A stretch of DNA of 64,000 nt from Candidatus Aminicenantes bacterium JdFR-78 (GTDB lineage: Bacteria > Acidobacteriota > Aminicenantia > JdFR-78). The notes beneath the pieces were generated by a model, which was not told where the DNA came from, searched no databases, and saw nothing but the letters and a program-made list of their open reading frames with translations. Location of the stretch: positions 1,116-65,115 of the forward strand of contig MTON01000005.1 of the NCBI GenBank assembly GCA_002010665.1, written 5' to 3'. Made by a program: the position numbers and the translations under genes. Shown piece by piece: positions 29,116 to 38,397 of this stretch. Position 1 is the stretch's first letter; the number at the start of each line of letters is the position of its first letter.

Positions 29116-30549
29116 ATGAACAAAAAATTTTTTCACTTTATTTTCTTTCTTTTTCTTATCTCATTATTTTCTCTGTCTTTTGGCCAAGAAAAAATATCTG
29201 CTCAAAGGTATAAAGTGCCTGAAGAAGTAATTAAACTACAGGAAGAATGGATTAAAGTAAAAAGTCCTATTGAAAAATTTGCATTATTGCAAAAATTTAG
29301 AGAAAGATATCCACAATCAGTGATAATTCATCAAATCTATCAGGATTATTTCGAGAGACTGACTAATAGGGATAGAAAGGAGCTTATAGCTGAATATGAT
29401 AAATTAATCAAGAAGAATCCAAAAAGCCCGCTTTTTAATTATTTATATGGTAGAGCACTCAGCAACTCATCCTCTTTAAAATATTTTGAAAAGTCAGTTA
29501 AGCTTGATAAAAATTTCTACTGGGGCTACATTTCTTTAGGTTATTATTATTCCAATATTTCTAAAAAACCAGATTATGACAAGGCAATCAAATATTTCTA
29601 TAAGGCAATTAGAATTGATAACTCTAATCCAGCTGGCTTTTTAAATCTCGCTATTATTTATGAAAAGCAAGGAAATATTGAGAAAGCAGGTGAGATGTAT
29701 GAGCTTTTGGTTATTTGTGACCCTGAAAATAGTTATTACTTTGAAAAATCTCTTGAAAGATATTTTCTGAAAGGAAATTATAAAGAGGCGATCAAACTAC
29801 TCGAAGAGAGAATTAAAAAATATCCTGAGGATAGATTTATTCAACTTCTTGGTCAATTATATTATCAGGAAAAGAATTATGAAAAAAGTATTAAATATTT
29901 AAGTCAAATAACAGCAAAGGAGAAAGAAATAAACTTTACAGCCCATGCAATGCTATGTATCTCCTATGCTCAGATTGGAAAGATAGAAAAGGCTCTCGAT
30001 TCATTTGAAAAAGCACTTCTTTCTCCTGACCTTTATTATGATGAGGAAATCTTTAAGAGGAAAGAATTTGATCCCATTAGAAATGAGCCAAGATTTAAAA
30101 AAGCCTTAAAGGCTCTAAAAGACAAGTATGGAATAGATAAACCTGCTAAGAATTTTTCTCTTAAAACATTGAATGGGGAAAAAATCGAACTTAACAAATT
30201 AAAAGGCAAAGTGATTCTTCTTGATTTCTGGGCAACATGGTGTGAGCCATGTGTCCGCGAAATGCCCGCAATGAAAAAGTTATATCAAGAATTTAAAGAA
30301 CAAGATTTTATACTTATTGGATTAAATTTAGATGAGAAGAAAGAGGATGTAGAAAAGTTTATTAAAGAAAAGGGAATTGAATGGCCCCAAGTATGGCTTG
30401 AACAGGAGTCATCAAAATATATTCTAAGCCTGTATAGAGTTAAGGCACTTCCCTCAACTTTTTTAATTGATAAAAAGGGAATTTTAAGAAAAGTGAATTT
30501 AAGGGGCGAGTCTTTAAGAGAAGCTGTCAAGAATTTAATTAAGGAATAG
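29116..30549 (+). CDS. Exported TPR protein with C-terminal thioredoxin-like (TlpA/ResA) domain
   Basis: 477 residues from the ATG at 29116, which has AAAAGGAG upstream; the in-frame extension to 29065 lacks support. A signal peptide (FFLFLISLFSLSFG) is followed by about five TPR-type helical repeats and then a thioredoxin-fold domain with the redox motif FWATWCEPC (C-x2-C) and a cis-Pro region KALPSTF. Such TlpA/ResA-like proteins reduce disulfides or haem-binding cysteines in the periplasm; the TPR part probably binds a partner protein. It lies 40 nt after apgM. Confidence 0.88.
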   Translation: MNKKFFHFIFFLFLISLFSLSFGQEKISAQRYKVPEEVIKLQEEWIKVKSPIEKFALLQKFRERYPQSVIIHQIYQDYFERLTNRDRKELIAEYDKLIKKNPKSPLFNYLYGRALSNSSSLKYFEKSVKLDKNFYWGYISLGYYYSNISKKPDYDKAIKYFYKAIRIDNSNPAGFLNLAIIYEKQGNIEKAGEMYELLVICDPENSYYFEKSLERYFLKGNYKEAIKLLEERIKKYPEDRFIQLLGQLYYQEKNYEKSIKYLSQITAKEKEINFTAHAMLCISYAQIGKIEKALDSFEKALLSPDLYYDEEIFKRKEFDPIRNEPRFKKALKALKDKYGIDKPAKNFSLKTLNGEKIELNKLKGKVILLDFWATWCEPCVREMPAMKKLYQEFKEQDFILIGLNLDEKKEDVEKFIKEKGIEWPQVWLEQESSKYILSLYRVKALPSTFLIDKKGILRKVNLRGESLREAVKNLIKE

Positions 30550-30550
30550 A

Positions 30551-30572
30551 GGGAGAGCATTTTTGCTCTCCC
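30551..30572. terminator. Hairpin between convergent genes
   Basis: Perfect 8-bp stem GGGAGAGC / GCTCTCCC (30551-30558 and 30565-30572) with loop ATTTTT, located directly between two convergent stop codons. The U-tract after it is weak on both strands, so it may act as a modest bidirectional terminator. Confidence 0.6.
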
Positions 30573-30588
30573 CTGAATTTGTCTAATT

Positions 30589-31533
30589 CTACCTTTTCTT
30601 TAAAATAATATTTCCACTAAAAGAAGATAAATCTATATCTGCTCCTCCACCATTAACACTTCCAGTGATTTTCCTTTTACTTATCTCTCCTGATACAGTG
30701 ATTTCAAACTCACTTTTTATTTTTCCACTAAATGTTGATGCTTCAAGGTCAAATGCAGAATCAGAAGGTATCTCCATTCTAACATTCCCGCTATGACTAT
30801 TCAAAAGGTATTCACCTTTTGGAAGAATTTCTCCTCTATAAGTTATTGAACCACTTATTGTTTTTGCCTTTATCCGCTCAACTTTAGAATTCTCTATTTC
30901 TATATCTCCACTTACACAATCAGCCTCCACTGAGCCCATTACATTCATAACTTCAATATCCCCTGAAATTGTTTTCAGATTAATCTCACCTTCAGTATTT
31001 TTTATTACTACATCACCACTAACTGCTTTACATTCAACCCTCGTCCGTGCTCCCTCAACTATTATATCTCCACTAACTGTTTGAGCTCGTACCTCACCAC
31101 CTGTTTTCTCAAGAGTAATATTCCCGCTAACTGATTTTATTCTTATCTTTACCTTAGATGGAACCATTAAATTGTAATTAACAGACACATTTATAGACCT
31201 AAACACATATTTTGGGTATTCTGTCTCTATTAATAACGTATTATCTTCCTTACTTACTTTAATTTTTACTTCTTCCGCGTTCTCCTTTGCTTTAGAATGG
31301 GTTGAAGCTTTTGAAATTTTTAATGCCTTAATTTTAACCTCTTCTTTATCCCAACTTTTTACATAAATATTTCCAGAAATATTTTTTAGAATAATCTTAC
31401 CATCCTTTGAAAGAGGAATTGTCCTTTCAAATCTCTCTTCGAACTTTACCTTAGCTGACAATTCAAGCGGGTTGAGCACTAAAAATAGAAAAAATGAAAT
31501 TAAAGCCAATAGAATGATTTTTTCTTTTCTCAT
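30589..31533 (-). CDS. DUF4097-family beta-strand repeat protein, exported
   Basis: 314 residues from the ATG at 31533, which follows GGAGGG; the TTG at 31545 is rejected. A signal peptide (IILLALISFFLFLVLNPLELSA) leads into a repetitive right-handed beta region built on units like 'VSGDIxIE' and 'TISGDIEV'. This is the DUF4097/putative adhesin fold, of unknown molecular function. Genes of this type often lie behind an ECF sigma and anti-sigma pair, as here, 15 nt after the anti-sigma gene's stop, suggesting an envelope-stress output. Confidence 0.88.
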   Translation of the reverse strand: MRKEKIILLALISFFLFLVLNPLELSAKVKFEERFERTIPLSKDGKIILKNISGNIYVKSWDKEEVKIKALKISKASTHSKAKENAEEVKIKVSKEDNTLLIETEYPKYVFRSINVSVNYNLMVPSKVKIRIKSVSGNITLEKTGGEVRAQTVSGDIIVEGARTRVECKAVSGDVVIKNTEGEINLKTISGDIEVMNVMGSVEADCVSGDIEIENSKVERIKAKTISGSITYRGEILPKGEYLLNSHSGNVRMEIPSDSAFDLEASTFSGKIKSEFEITVSGEISKRKITGSVNGGGADIDLSSFSGNIILKKR

Positions 31534-31548
31534 TTTACCCTCCAAATT

Positions 31549-32229
31549 CTATAGATTTGAATTAAAATCCTCCGCGGAGGCGAATTTTTCCATTTTTAAT
31601 ATCTCTCTTAAAAAATTTAATTTGTTTTGATATGCAATCAATAAATATATTCTATTATCAATACTATATGGATTCCTGAGTACAGCTTTTTTAGATTCTT
31701 CAATTGATGAATTAATAATTTTCAAATTCATCATAAAATTTTCCATAATTTCCGAGTCCATGTTTCCCTTTACCATGGAAAATGCTTCTTCCAGTGATTT
31801 AATTGCTAATTTATAGTGCCTTTCAGCCTCTTCAAATTTTCTTAAAATATATTCATTTTGAGTGAATACTTTTTCTCCTCTTTCAGAATAAAAGCGGATA
31901 ATTAAAAATACAGCAATAATAAAAACTGCTACACCAATTAATACAAATTTATACGCAGGGATATGGAAAATTTGAAGAGCTTTTTTTAATTCCTTTGCCT
32001 CAGAATAATCACTTCCTTTTAAACTAGTTTCAATCCTGGGCCACAGGTTAGGAGGAGGTGAAATACTCTCCAAATTTTTAGCTTTACTGGCAATGCTTTT
32101 TAGATCCTTAAAGAATTCATAGCATTTAGCACATTCTTTTAAATGCTTCTCGAGAATGAATTTCTGTTCTGCCTTTAGACTGTCATCTATATATTCACTA
32201 ATTAGTTTTCTAGCCTTTTTACACCTCAT
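31549..32229 (-). CDS. Anti-sigma factor with zinc-finger (zf-HC2/ZAS) domain
   Basis: 226 residues. The N-terminal ~45 residues hold the ZAS motif H-x3-C-x2-C (KHLKECAKC), which binds ECF sigma factors. A single membrane helix follows near residues 95-115 (FVLIGVAVFIIAVFLII), and then a helical extracytoplasmic domain of about 110 residues that could be the stress sensor. The ATG overlaps the sigma-factor stop by 4 nt (ATGA), typical for coupled sigma/anti-sigma pairs. Confidence 0.9.
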   Translation of the reverse strand: MRCKKARKLISEYIDDSLKAEQKFILEKHLKECAKCYEFFKDLKSIASKAKNLESISPPPNLWPRIETSLKGSDYSEAKELKKALQIFHIPAYKFVLIGVAVFIIAVFLIIRFYSERGEKVFTQNEYILRKFEEAERHYKLAIKSLEEAFSMVKGNMDSEIMENFMMNLKIINSSIEESKKAVLRNPYSIDNRIYLLIAYQNKLNFLREILKMEKFASAEDFNSNL

Positions 32230-32792
32230 TTCCCAATACCTCCTCTTTTAATTAGATATTCTCTAATTTTTTTTCTTGCTTTAAAAAGTTGAGATTTCGA
32301 TGTCCCTATGGAACATTTTAAAATTCTTGCAATCTCCTCATGTTTGAAACCTTGAACATCATGAAGTAAAAATACTGTTTTCATTTTAAATGGCAAATTA
32401 CTAATTGCAAGTTCAAGAATTTCATTTGTAATAGTATATTCCCCTTTCCCTATTTGAGCCTCTGAAGATGAAATATTTTCTGATTGAATTCTTTTATGTT
32501 TTCGCAAATAATCTAAACATGTATTTACTGCTATGCGAAAAAGCCACTTTTTAAAAGACTTTTCTTCTTCAAGTTTTCTAATATTTGTAAATGCTTTTAT
32601 AAAGATATCATGGACCAAATCCTCTGCAATTACATGATTATTGGTGTAACGATAAGCTAAATTGAAAATTTGTATCTTAAAATACTCATAAATTAATTCA
32701 AAAGCTTTAATATCTCCATTTTTGGATTTTTTAACCCATTCCAACAAGCAATCCTTTTCTCTCACAATTCTATTTTCTATTAATTTACCCAC
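32226..32792 (-). CDS. ECF-type RNA polymerase sigma factor (RpoE-like)
   Basis: 188 residues with sigma region 2 (FELIYEYFKIQIFNLAYRYTNN, seen in parts as AYRYTNNHVIAEDLVHDIF) and region 4 (LPFKMKTVFLLHDVQGFKHEEIARIL), joined by a short linker. There is no region 1 or 3, which defines group IV. The start is uncertain: the GTG at 32792 has no ribosome site and sits only 3 nt from a -10-like box; an in-frame GTG at 32765 would still give a complete region 2. It heads the anti-sigma/DUF4097 operon and probably controls its own promoter. Confidence 0.92.
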   Translation of the reverse strand: MGKLIENRIVREKDCLLEWVKKSKNGDIKAFELIYEYFKIQIFNLAYRYTNNHVIAEDLVHDIFIKAFTNIRKLEEEKSFKKWLFRIAVNTCLDYLRKHKRIQSENISSSEAQIGKGEYTITNEILELAISNLPFKMKTVFLLHDVQGFKHEEIARILKCSIGTSKSQLFKARKKIREYLIKRGGIGK

Positions 32793-32797
32793 ATAAT

Positions 32798-32825
32798 TAT
32801 AGATGATTGATAGGAGTAAAAGGTT
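32798..32825 (-). promoter_or_regulatory. Candidate ECF-type promoter upstream of the sigma gene
   Basis: On the minus strand, AACCTTTT (32825-32818) followed after 14 nt by TCTATA (32803-32798). The AAC-rich -35 resembles group IV sigma promoters and would fit autoregulation. A group-I reading of TATAAT at 32801-32796 has no matching -35. Confidence 0.4.
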
Positions 32826-32857
32826 GTCTGGAAAGGAGAATTAAATTTCGAAATCAA

Positions 32858-33217
32858 TCATTTTTTAAAAAGCTGAACAACCTCATTATTAAAAAGGATT
32901 ACCAATGTGTAAGCGCTTAAAGCAGTTCCTATTGGAAAAACAAAAATGTTCAGAAAAGCAAAAATAAGGATTAAGATCCTTGCCCATTCCTTTTTCTTCA
33001 TTAACCATATACCACCAATTATATTCGGAACTATGAAGAGAAATAATACGGAAAAAATGGAAATTGCAACTGCTCTCAGTATTATGGAGGCTTCCACTTC
33101 AATATCAGGAATAAATGAAATCCCTAAAAATAAAAGAAAGAAAAAAAGAGCAATAAGAAAATTCAATGCGCCATAAGTAATCCATAAAATGCCTACAAGA
33201 TTAACATGCTTTTCCAT
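32858..33217 (-). CDS. Small polytopic membrane protein, unknown function
   Basis: 119 residues with four predicted membrane helices: residues ~8-33, ~45-70, ~78-96 and ~98-110. I recognise no family. The layout resembles small tetraspan proteins such as DUF4064-like proteins, but similarity is only in hydropathy. It ends upstream of the sigma operon on the same strand and follows the YbjQ-like gene by 11 nt, so those two are probably co-transcribed. GGGGGTAAG precedes the ATG. Confidence 0.75.
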   Translation of the reverse strand: MEKHVNLVGILWITYGALNFLIALFFFLLFLGISFIPDIEVEASIILRAVAISIFSVLFLFIVPNIIGGIWLMKKKEWARILILIFAFLNIFVFPIGTALSAYTLVILFNNEVVQLFKK

Positions 33218-33228
33218 GGCTTACCCCC

Positions 33229-33561
33229 TTATTTTTCTTCATAAATAACAGCAGTGCCACTTGCACTTACCATTAACATTCCTCCAGATTTTCCGACTTG
33301 AATGGTTTCATAATCAAGATCCACTCCAATTATTGCATTGCCACCCAGAGACCTTGCTTGTTCTTTCATCTCATCAATTGCAATTTCTTTGGCCTTTCTC
33401 AATTCTCTCTCATAAGCTGCAGACCTTCCTCCTACAATATCTCTAATTCCTGCAAAAAAGTCTTTGAAAATATTCGCGCCAAGAATAGCTTCTCCGCTTA
33501 CAAGCCCAAGATATTTCACAATTTTTTTGCCCTCAATATTTGGAGTGGTAAGAATTAACAT
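33229..33561 (-). CDS. YbjQ-family (DUF74) protein
   Basis: 110 residues covering the complete YbjQ/DUF74 domain: a conserved start ([22 protein letters not shown]), the [17 protein letters not shown] helix, and a glycine-rich end ([14 protein letters not shown]). The family forms ring-like pentamers and is sometimes annotated as heavy-metal binding, but no firm function is known. The sequence contains no cysteine, so thiol metal binding is unlikely. A GGAGGAGAAG ribosome site precedes the ATG. Confidence 0.9.
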   Translation of the reverse strand: MLILTTPNIEGKKIVKYLGLVSGEAILGANIFKDFFAGIRDIVGGRSAAYERELRKAKEIAIDEMKEQARSLGGNAIIGVDLDYETIQVGKSGGMLMVSASGTAVIYEEK

Positions 33562-33689
33562 TTCTTCTCCTCCTGATTTCTATTTATAATTTTAATGGTA
33601 TGGTATATATACCACAGTCAGTGTGTCATGTAAAACACAAAATTTAAATTTCTTGAATTTTAAATTATTTAAAATCAATCACATAAAAT

Positions 33690-33706
33690 TTGGCATAGAA
33701 TTTGCA
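33690..33706 (+). promoter_or_regulatory. Sigma-54-like -24/-12 element before lpxC
   Basis: TTGGCATAGAATTTGCA has GG at 33692-33693 and GC at 33704-33705, exactly 12 nt apart, as in the sigma-54 consensus TGGCAC-N5-TTGCA (one mismatch at the C). The predicted +1 is near 33717, 3 nt before the ATG. No obvious upstream activator site was found. Confidence 0.4.
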
Positions 33707-33719
33707 AAAGAACCTTTGG

Positions 33720-34607
33720 ATGAGGGAAGAACGAACAATACAAAAGGAGATTTTTCTATCTGGAATTGGTATACACAGTGGAAAAAGGATTGATATGCTC
33801 TTAAAACCAGCTACTTCAGGGGGTATAGTTTTCAGAAGAACAGATTTGGATAATTTAGAGTTTAAAGTAAATCCACACATAGCAAGAGCAAATTATTCAA
33901 CAGTCTTAATTAAAGATGGATATCAGATTAGAACAGTTGAACATCTCCTGGCAACTTTATATATTTTTGGAATTGATAATCTAATTATTGAAATGAATGG
34001 TGAAGAAGTCCCTATTATGGATGGAAGTGCAGCTCCTTTTGTTCAAGCTATATTAAAAGCAGGAATAAAACTTTTACCCTCAAAGAAAAAGGCAATTAGA
34101 CTTACAAAACCTTTTATAATCAATGAGAATGGAAATTATATAGAATTCTATCCGGAAAATGAATTTAAAATTACCTATACTATTGAATTTGACCATCCAT
34201 TTATCCAGACTCAAAGTCTTACATTCCCAATAAACATAAAGAACTTTGTTACAGAAATTGCACCGGCAAGGACTTTCGGATTTCTAAAAGATGTAAAGAA
34301 ATTGAGAGCAAAAGGATTAGCTCTTGGAGGAAGTCTTGAAAATGCTCTGGTGTTAGATGACAATTCCCTCATAAATGGCTCACTCCGCTATCCAGATGAA
34401 TTTGTTAGACATAAAATACTGGATCTTATTGGAGATCTCGCTTTACTGGGTCATCCTCTAATAGGGCACTTTAAAGCATTCCGCGCAGGACATTCTTTAC
34501 ATTTAAAAGTAGTAAATTTTTTAATAAATAGTCAGGAATTCTGGAAATATGAAGATAATGAAATAATATATAATTTTTTAAAGACTCTCAATAACAAAAA
34601 TTTATAA
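33720..34607 (+). CDS. lpxC: UDP-3-O-acyl-N-acetylglucosamine deacetylase
   Basis: Zinc enzyme for the committed step of lipid A synthesis, in the cytosol; its presence shows an LPS-type outer membrane. From the ATG at 33720 it has 295 residues. The zinc ligands are the His in TVEHLLATLY and the His/Asp pair in FVRHKILDLIGDL; the catalytic base is in GEEVPIMDGSA, and a second conserved His lies in FRAGHSLH. An upstream TTG at 33702 adds six residues but falls within the promoter-like element, so the ATG is preferred. No Shine-Dalgarno is present. Confidence 0.95.
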   Translation: MREERTIQKEIFLSGIGIHSGKRIDMLLKPATSGGIVFRRTDLDNLEFKVNPHIARANYSTVLIKDGYQIRTVEHLLATLYIFGIDNLIIEMNGEEVPIMDGSAAPFVQAILKAGIKLLPSKKKAIRLTKPFIINENGNYIEFYPENEFKITYTIEFDHPFIQTQSLTFPINIKNFVTEIAPARTFGFLKDVKKLRAKGLALGGSLENALVLDDNSLINGSLRYPDEFVRHKILDLIGDLALLGHPLIGHFKAFRAGHSLHLKVVNFLINSQEFWKYEDNEIIYNFLKTLNNKNL

Positions 34608-34663
34608 TTTGCCAAAATTCCATCCATCAGGTAAAATTAAAAAGCTGAAAGGAGGAAATCTTG

Positions 34664-35173
34664 ATGAGTAAAGAAGGTGCAAAAAGTGAAAAATTAAATG
34701 ATTATCAGAAGGCACTTGAAATTTATTCAAAAGCAATGAGTTATTTTCATAAAAAAGAATATTTGAAAGCAATCGAATTATTTAAGGAAATAATCAATAA
34801 ATATTCTAATGAAAAAGAAGTTGTTGATAGAGCAAATCTTTATCTCTCTATTTGTAAAAATAGGATTGAAGGGGAGAAAATCGAGCTTAAAACTTTTGAT
34901 GATTATTTTTATTATGGTATTTATCACTTAAATTTAGGAAATTATGAAAAAGCAATGGAACTATTGAAAGAGGCTCAGAAAAAGGATCCAAAAGAAGGAA
35001 AAGTGTATTATGCATTAGCAGATGTTTCAGCTCAAATGGGTGATAATAAATTAGCTTTAGATTTTTTAAAAAAAGCTATCGAACTGGATAGCTTTTTTAA
35101 GATCCTGGCTCAAAATGAAGTTGATTTTGAGCCATTAAAAGAAAATAAGGAATTTCAGGAACTGGTAAAATAA
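34664..35173 (+). CDS. TPR-repeat protein
   Basis: 169-residue cytosolic protein without signal peptide. It has two recognisable TPR pairs: a first around residues 15-60 (YSKAMSYFHKKEYLKAIELF) and a second around residues 85-145 (YYGIYHLNLGNYEKAMELL, then YYALADVSAQMGDNKLALDFL). GGAGGA precedes the ATG at 34664. It sits between lpxC and glmU, 2 nt before glmU, so glmU is probably translated by coupling from this gene. A scaffold role in envelope-precursor synthesis is a guess from position. Confidence 0.85.
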   Translation: MSKEGAKSEKLNDYQKALEIYSKAMSYFHKKEYLKAIELFKEIINKYSNEKEVVDRANLYLSICKNRIEGEKIELKTFDDYFYYGIYHLNLGNYEKAMELLKEAQKKDPKEGKVYYALADVSAQMGDNKLALDFLKKAIELDSFFKILAQNEVDFEPLKENKEFQELVK

Positions 35174-35175
35174 AA

Positions 35176-36561
35176 ATGTCTCGCCCTTTTCTGGGAGTAA
35201 TATTAGCAGCAGGCAAAGGAACCAGATTCAAATCAAATCAGATTAAAATATTACATAGTTTACTAAATATACCAATGATTTGCTATGTAGTTAAAGCCCT
35301 TGAAGAAGTTAAGCCCGAGAAAATTTTAGTGGTTGTGGGGCATCAGAAAGAGAAAGTAATGGAAACACTATCTTCCTATAATGTTGAATTTATTGAGCAA
35401 GTTGAGCAAAAAGGTACTGCACATGCATTAATGAGCTGTAAAAAAGTTTTTGAGGAGAATATGGAGAAGGACATTCTTGTGCTATATGGAGATGCTCCAC
35501 TCATTCAATCGGAATTACTCAAAACTTTAATTCACTCTCACCAGAATAGTAATAACATTGTTACTTTGATAACTGCTGAACTCGATTCTCCTGAGGGATA
35601 TGGAAGAATTATTCGAGATGAAAAAGGACATATAATGAAAGTAATTGAGGAAAGAAATGCCAGTGAAGAAGAGAGGAGAATAAAAGAAATTAATACAGGG
35701 ATTTATATGTTTAAAATTTCTGAATTGCTTCCAGCACTTTTCCGAATCTCTCTTGATGAAGTGAAAAAAGAGTATTATTTAACTCAAATAGTAGAAATTT
35801 TTTATAAGATGAAAAAACCCATAGGCGAGGTAAAAACTCGCCAGATTGAGGATATTCTTGGAATAAATACACGCCTGGAATTAGCTCGTGCCATTTCAAT
35901 TTTGAAAGGAAGAAAAATAAAAAAGCTTAGCGAGAATGGGGTTACATTCCTTGATCCGAACAATACTTGGGTTGATTTTACAGTGGAGATTGGGAAGGAA
36001 ACCATTATATATCCACATGTCATCTTAGAAAAAAATACAATAATAGGTGAAGAATGCGTGATTTATCCCTATGTCCATATAATAGACAGTAAAATAGGAA
36101 ACAAAGTAAAAGTGCTTAGCTCTTCTGTGATAGAGGAATCTACGATCGAAGATGAGGCTCGAATCGGTCCTTTCACTCATTTGAGACCGAAAACAGTTAT
36201 AAAAAATAAAGCAAAAGTTGGTAATTTTGTGGAAATGAAAAACACTATTTTTGGAGCCGGATCTAAAGCAGGGCATTTAAGCTATCTTGGTGACAGTGAA
36301 ATTGGCGAAAATGTAAATATCGGAGCAGGAACCATAACTTGTAACTATGATGGGATTAAAAAGCATAAAACTTTGATTGAGGAAGGAGCTTTTATTGGAT
36401 CTGGGACTGAACTTGTTGCTCCTATTAAGATTGGAAAAAAGTCATATATTGGAGCTGGATCTACAATAACAAAGGATACTGAACCCTATTCTTTGACTGT
36501 AGCAAGGGCAAGACAGGTATCCAAACCTGATTGGGTTAAAAGAAAAAGGAAGGAAAAATAA
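35176..36561 (+). CDS. glmU: Bifunctional GlcN-1-P acetyltransferase / GlcNAc-1-P uridyltransferase
   Basis: Makes UDP-GlcNAc, precursor of peptidoglycan and lipid A, in the cytosol. The 461 residues contain an N-terminal pyrophosphorylase domain (ILAAGKGTRFKS, then YGDAPL) and, from about residue 250, a left-handed beta-helix of hexapeptide repeats with the acetyltransferase motifs HLRPKTVIKNKAKVGNFVE and GAGTITCNYDG. It shares the stop/start TAATG with glmS. Confidence 0.96.
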   Translation: MSRPFLGVILAAGKGTRFKSNQIKILHSLLNIPMICYVVKALEEVKPEKILVVVGHQKEKVMETLSSYNVEFIEQVEQKGTAHALMSCKKVFEENMEKDILVLYGDAPLIQSELLKTLIHSHQNSNNIVTLITAELDSPEGYGRIIRDEKGHIMKVIEERNASEEERRIKEINTGIYMFKISELLPALFRISLDEVKKEYYLTQIVEIFYKMKKPIGEVKTRQIEDILGINTRLELARAISILKGRKIKKLSENGVTFLDPNNTWVDFTVEIGKETIIYPHVILEKNTIIGEECVIYPYVHIIDSKIGNKVKVLSSSVIEESTIEDEARIGPFTHLRPKTVIKNKAKVGNFVEMKNTIFGAGSKAGHLSYLGDSEIGENVNIGAGTITCNYDGIKKHKTLIEEGAFIGSGTELVAPIKIGKKSYIGAGSTITKDTEPYSLTVARARQVSKPDWVKRKRKEK

Positions 36562-38390
36562 TGTGTGGAATAATCGGATATTTGGGGCCAAAAAAAATTA
36601 GTTCAATTTTAATCGAAGGATTAAAAAAGCTTGAGTACAGAGGTTATGATTCAGCTGGATTAGCTGTTGTAAATAAAGGGAAATTAGAAATAAGGAGAGT
36701 AAAAGGAAAAATAAGTAATTTAGAAGAAATAATCAGAATGTCTCCTATAGATGGAAATTATGGAATAGGACATACGAGATGGGCTACGCATGGAAGACCA
36801 TCAGAAGAAAATGCTCATCCTCATCGTGATTGTAGTGAGACAATAGTGGTGGTTCATAATGGGATAATTGAAAATTATTTGGATTTAAAAAAAGAATTAT
36901 TAGAAAAAGGACATATTTTTCGTACAGAGACTGATACAGAGGTTATTGCGCACCTGATCGAAGAAAATTTCGAAAAAAATTTAGAGATCGCGGTTCAAAA
37001 AGCTGTTAAAAAATTAGGTGGAGTATTTGCCTTTGCTGTAATCAGTTCAAAGGATCCGGAAAAAATAGTTACTGCTAAAAAGGGTCCACCTGCAATAATA
37101 GGTCTGGGAAGTGATGAATATTTTGTAAGTTCTGATTTAGCTCCTATTCTTGGTCATACCAAGGATGTAATTTTCCTTGATGACGAGGAAATTGCTGTAA
37201 TTGACAAAAATGGTGTCCAATTTATGAATTTCCAAGGTAAAACTTTGAGCAAAAAAATTGATACAATTACCTGGGACCCAATTATGGTTGAAAAAGGTGG
37301 ATTTAAACACTTTATGCTGAAAGAGATATTTGAACAACCCAGAGCATTGAGAGAAACCTTAATGGGACGAATTTCATTAGATACAGGGAAAATATATCTA
37401 GATGAAATAAACCTTTCTCCTGATTTTTTAAGAAAAATTTCAAGAATAAATATTATTGCCTGTGGAACTTCTTACCATGCAGGACTTGTGGGAAAATATT
37501 TTCTTGAAAATTTAACCCACATTCCAGTTGAAGTGGACTATTCCTCAGAATATCGTTATAGAGACTTTATTTTAGAAAAAAATCAATTAAATATTATAAT
37601 AAGTCAGTCTGGTGAGACTGCTGATACATTGGCAGCATTAAGGATAATCAAGAAAAATAAAGGAAAAACTTTAAGTATATGCAATATGAAAGGAAGTACT
37701 GCAACTCGTGAAGCAGATGGAGTGATTTATACACACGCGGGCCCTGAAATTGGAGTTGCTTCCACAAAAACTTTTACCACTCAATTAATGGCTCTGATGC
37801 TTTTCAGTTTATATCTTGCCCAGGTTAAAAACAGATTTAAAAAAAATGAAATATTGACCTATTTTCAAGAACTTCAGAGAATCCCTCATAAAATTGAAAG
37901 TATTCTTTATCAATCCTCAAAAATTGAAAATCTTGCTCAAAAATATTTTCATTACACGGATTTTCTTTATCTGGGAAGATGGGTTAATTTTCCAATTGCT
38001 CTGGAAGGAGCCCTTAAATTAAAAGAAATTTCCTATATTCATGCTGAAGGCTATCCTGCTGGAGAAATGAAACACGGGCCTATTGCTCTAATTGAAGAGA
38101 AAATGCCAACTGTTGCAATTGCACCAAAGGATAGGGTATACGAAAAAATGCTCAGTAATATTTCTGAAGTCAAAACAAGAAATGGAATTGTCCTTGCAGT
38201 TGCATGGGAAGAAGACAAAGAGATCAGAGAAAAGGTTGATGAAATTATTTACATACCTTCATCCCATCCTCTATTTACCCCTTTTTTAACAGTCATTCCT
38301 CTCCAGCTTTTTGCATATTATATTGGTTTAAAAAGAGGTGCAGATGTTGACCAGCCCAGAAATTTAGCGAAAAGCGTCACCGTTGAATAG
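36561..38390 (+). CDS. glmS: Glutamine-fructose-6-phosphate aminotransferase (isomerising)
   Basis: Makes glucosamine-6-phosphate from fructose-6-phosphate and glutamine, the first step toward UDP-GlcNAc. The 609 residues begin MCGIIGYLG with the Ntn-type catalytic Cys2 of the glutaminase domain (GHTRWATHG and VVHNGIIENY also visible). Two SIS domains follow (CGTSYHAG, SQSGETADTL, and LGRWVNFPIALEGALKLKE) and the end is the usual KSVTVE. No glmS ribozyme is seen upstream because the gene is fused tightly behind glmU. Confidence 0.97.
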   Translation: MCGIIGYLGPKKISSILIEGLKKLEYRGYDSAGLAVVNKGKLEIRRVKGKISNLEEIIRMSPIDGNYGIGHTRWATHGRPSEENAHPHRDCSETIVVVHNGIIENYLDLKKELLEKGHIFRTETDTEVIAHLIEENFEKNLEIAVQKAVKKLGGVFAFAVISSKDPEKIVTAKKGPPAIIGLGSDEYFVSSDLAPILGHTKDVIFLDDEEIAVIDKNGVQFMNFQGKTLSKKIDTITWDPIMVEKGGFKHFMLKEIFEQPRALRETLMGRISLDTGKIYLDEINLSPDFLRKISRINIIACGTSYHAGLVGKYFLENLTHIPVEVDYSSEYRYRDFILEKNQLNIIISQSGETADTLAALRIIKKNKGKTLSICNMKGSTATREADGVIYTHAGPEIGVASTKTFTTQLMALMLFSLYLAQVKNRFKKNEILTYFQELQRIPHKIESILYQSSKIENLAQKYFHYTDFLYLGRWVNFPIALEGALKLKEISYIHAEGYPAGEMKHGPIALIEEKMPTVAIAPKDRVYEKMLSNISEVKTRNGIVLAVAWEEDKEIREKVDEIIYIPSSHPLFTPFLTVIPLQLFAYYIGLKRGADVDQPRNLAKSVTVE

Positions 38391-38397
38391 GCTTCCT

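Noticed and set aside
30285-30560. Minus-strand ORF inside the TPR-thioredoxin gene
   Set aside because: It mirrors a well-supported gene, has no family features and no ribosome site.
32793-32801. TATAAT just before the ECF sigma gene as a housekeeping promoter
   Set aside because: No -35 at 16-18 nt and the box is 3 nt from the assigned GTG; the ECF-like element fits better.
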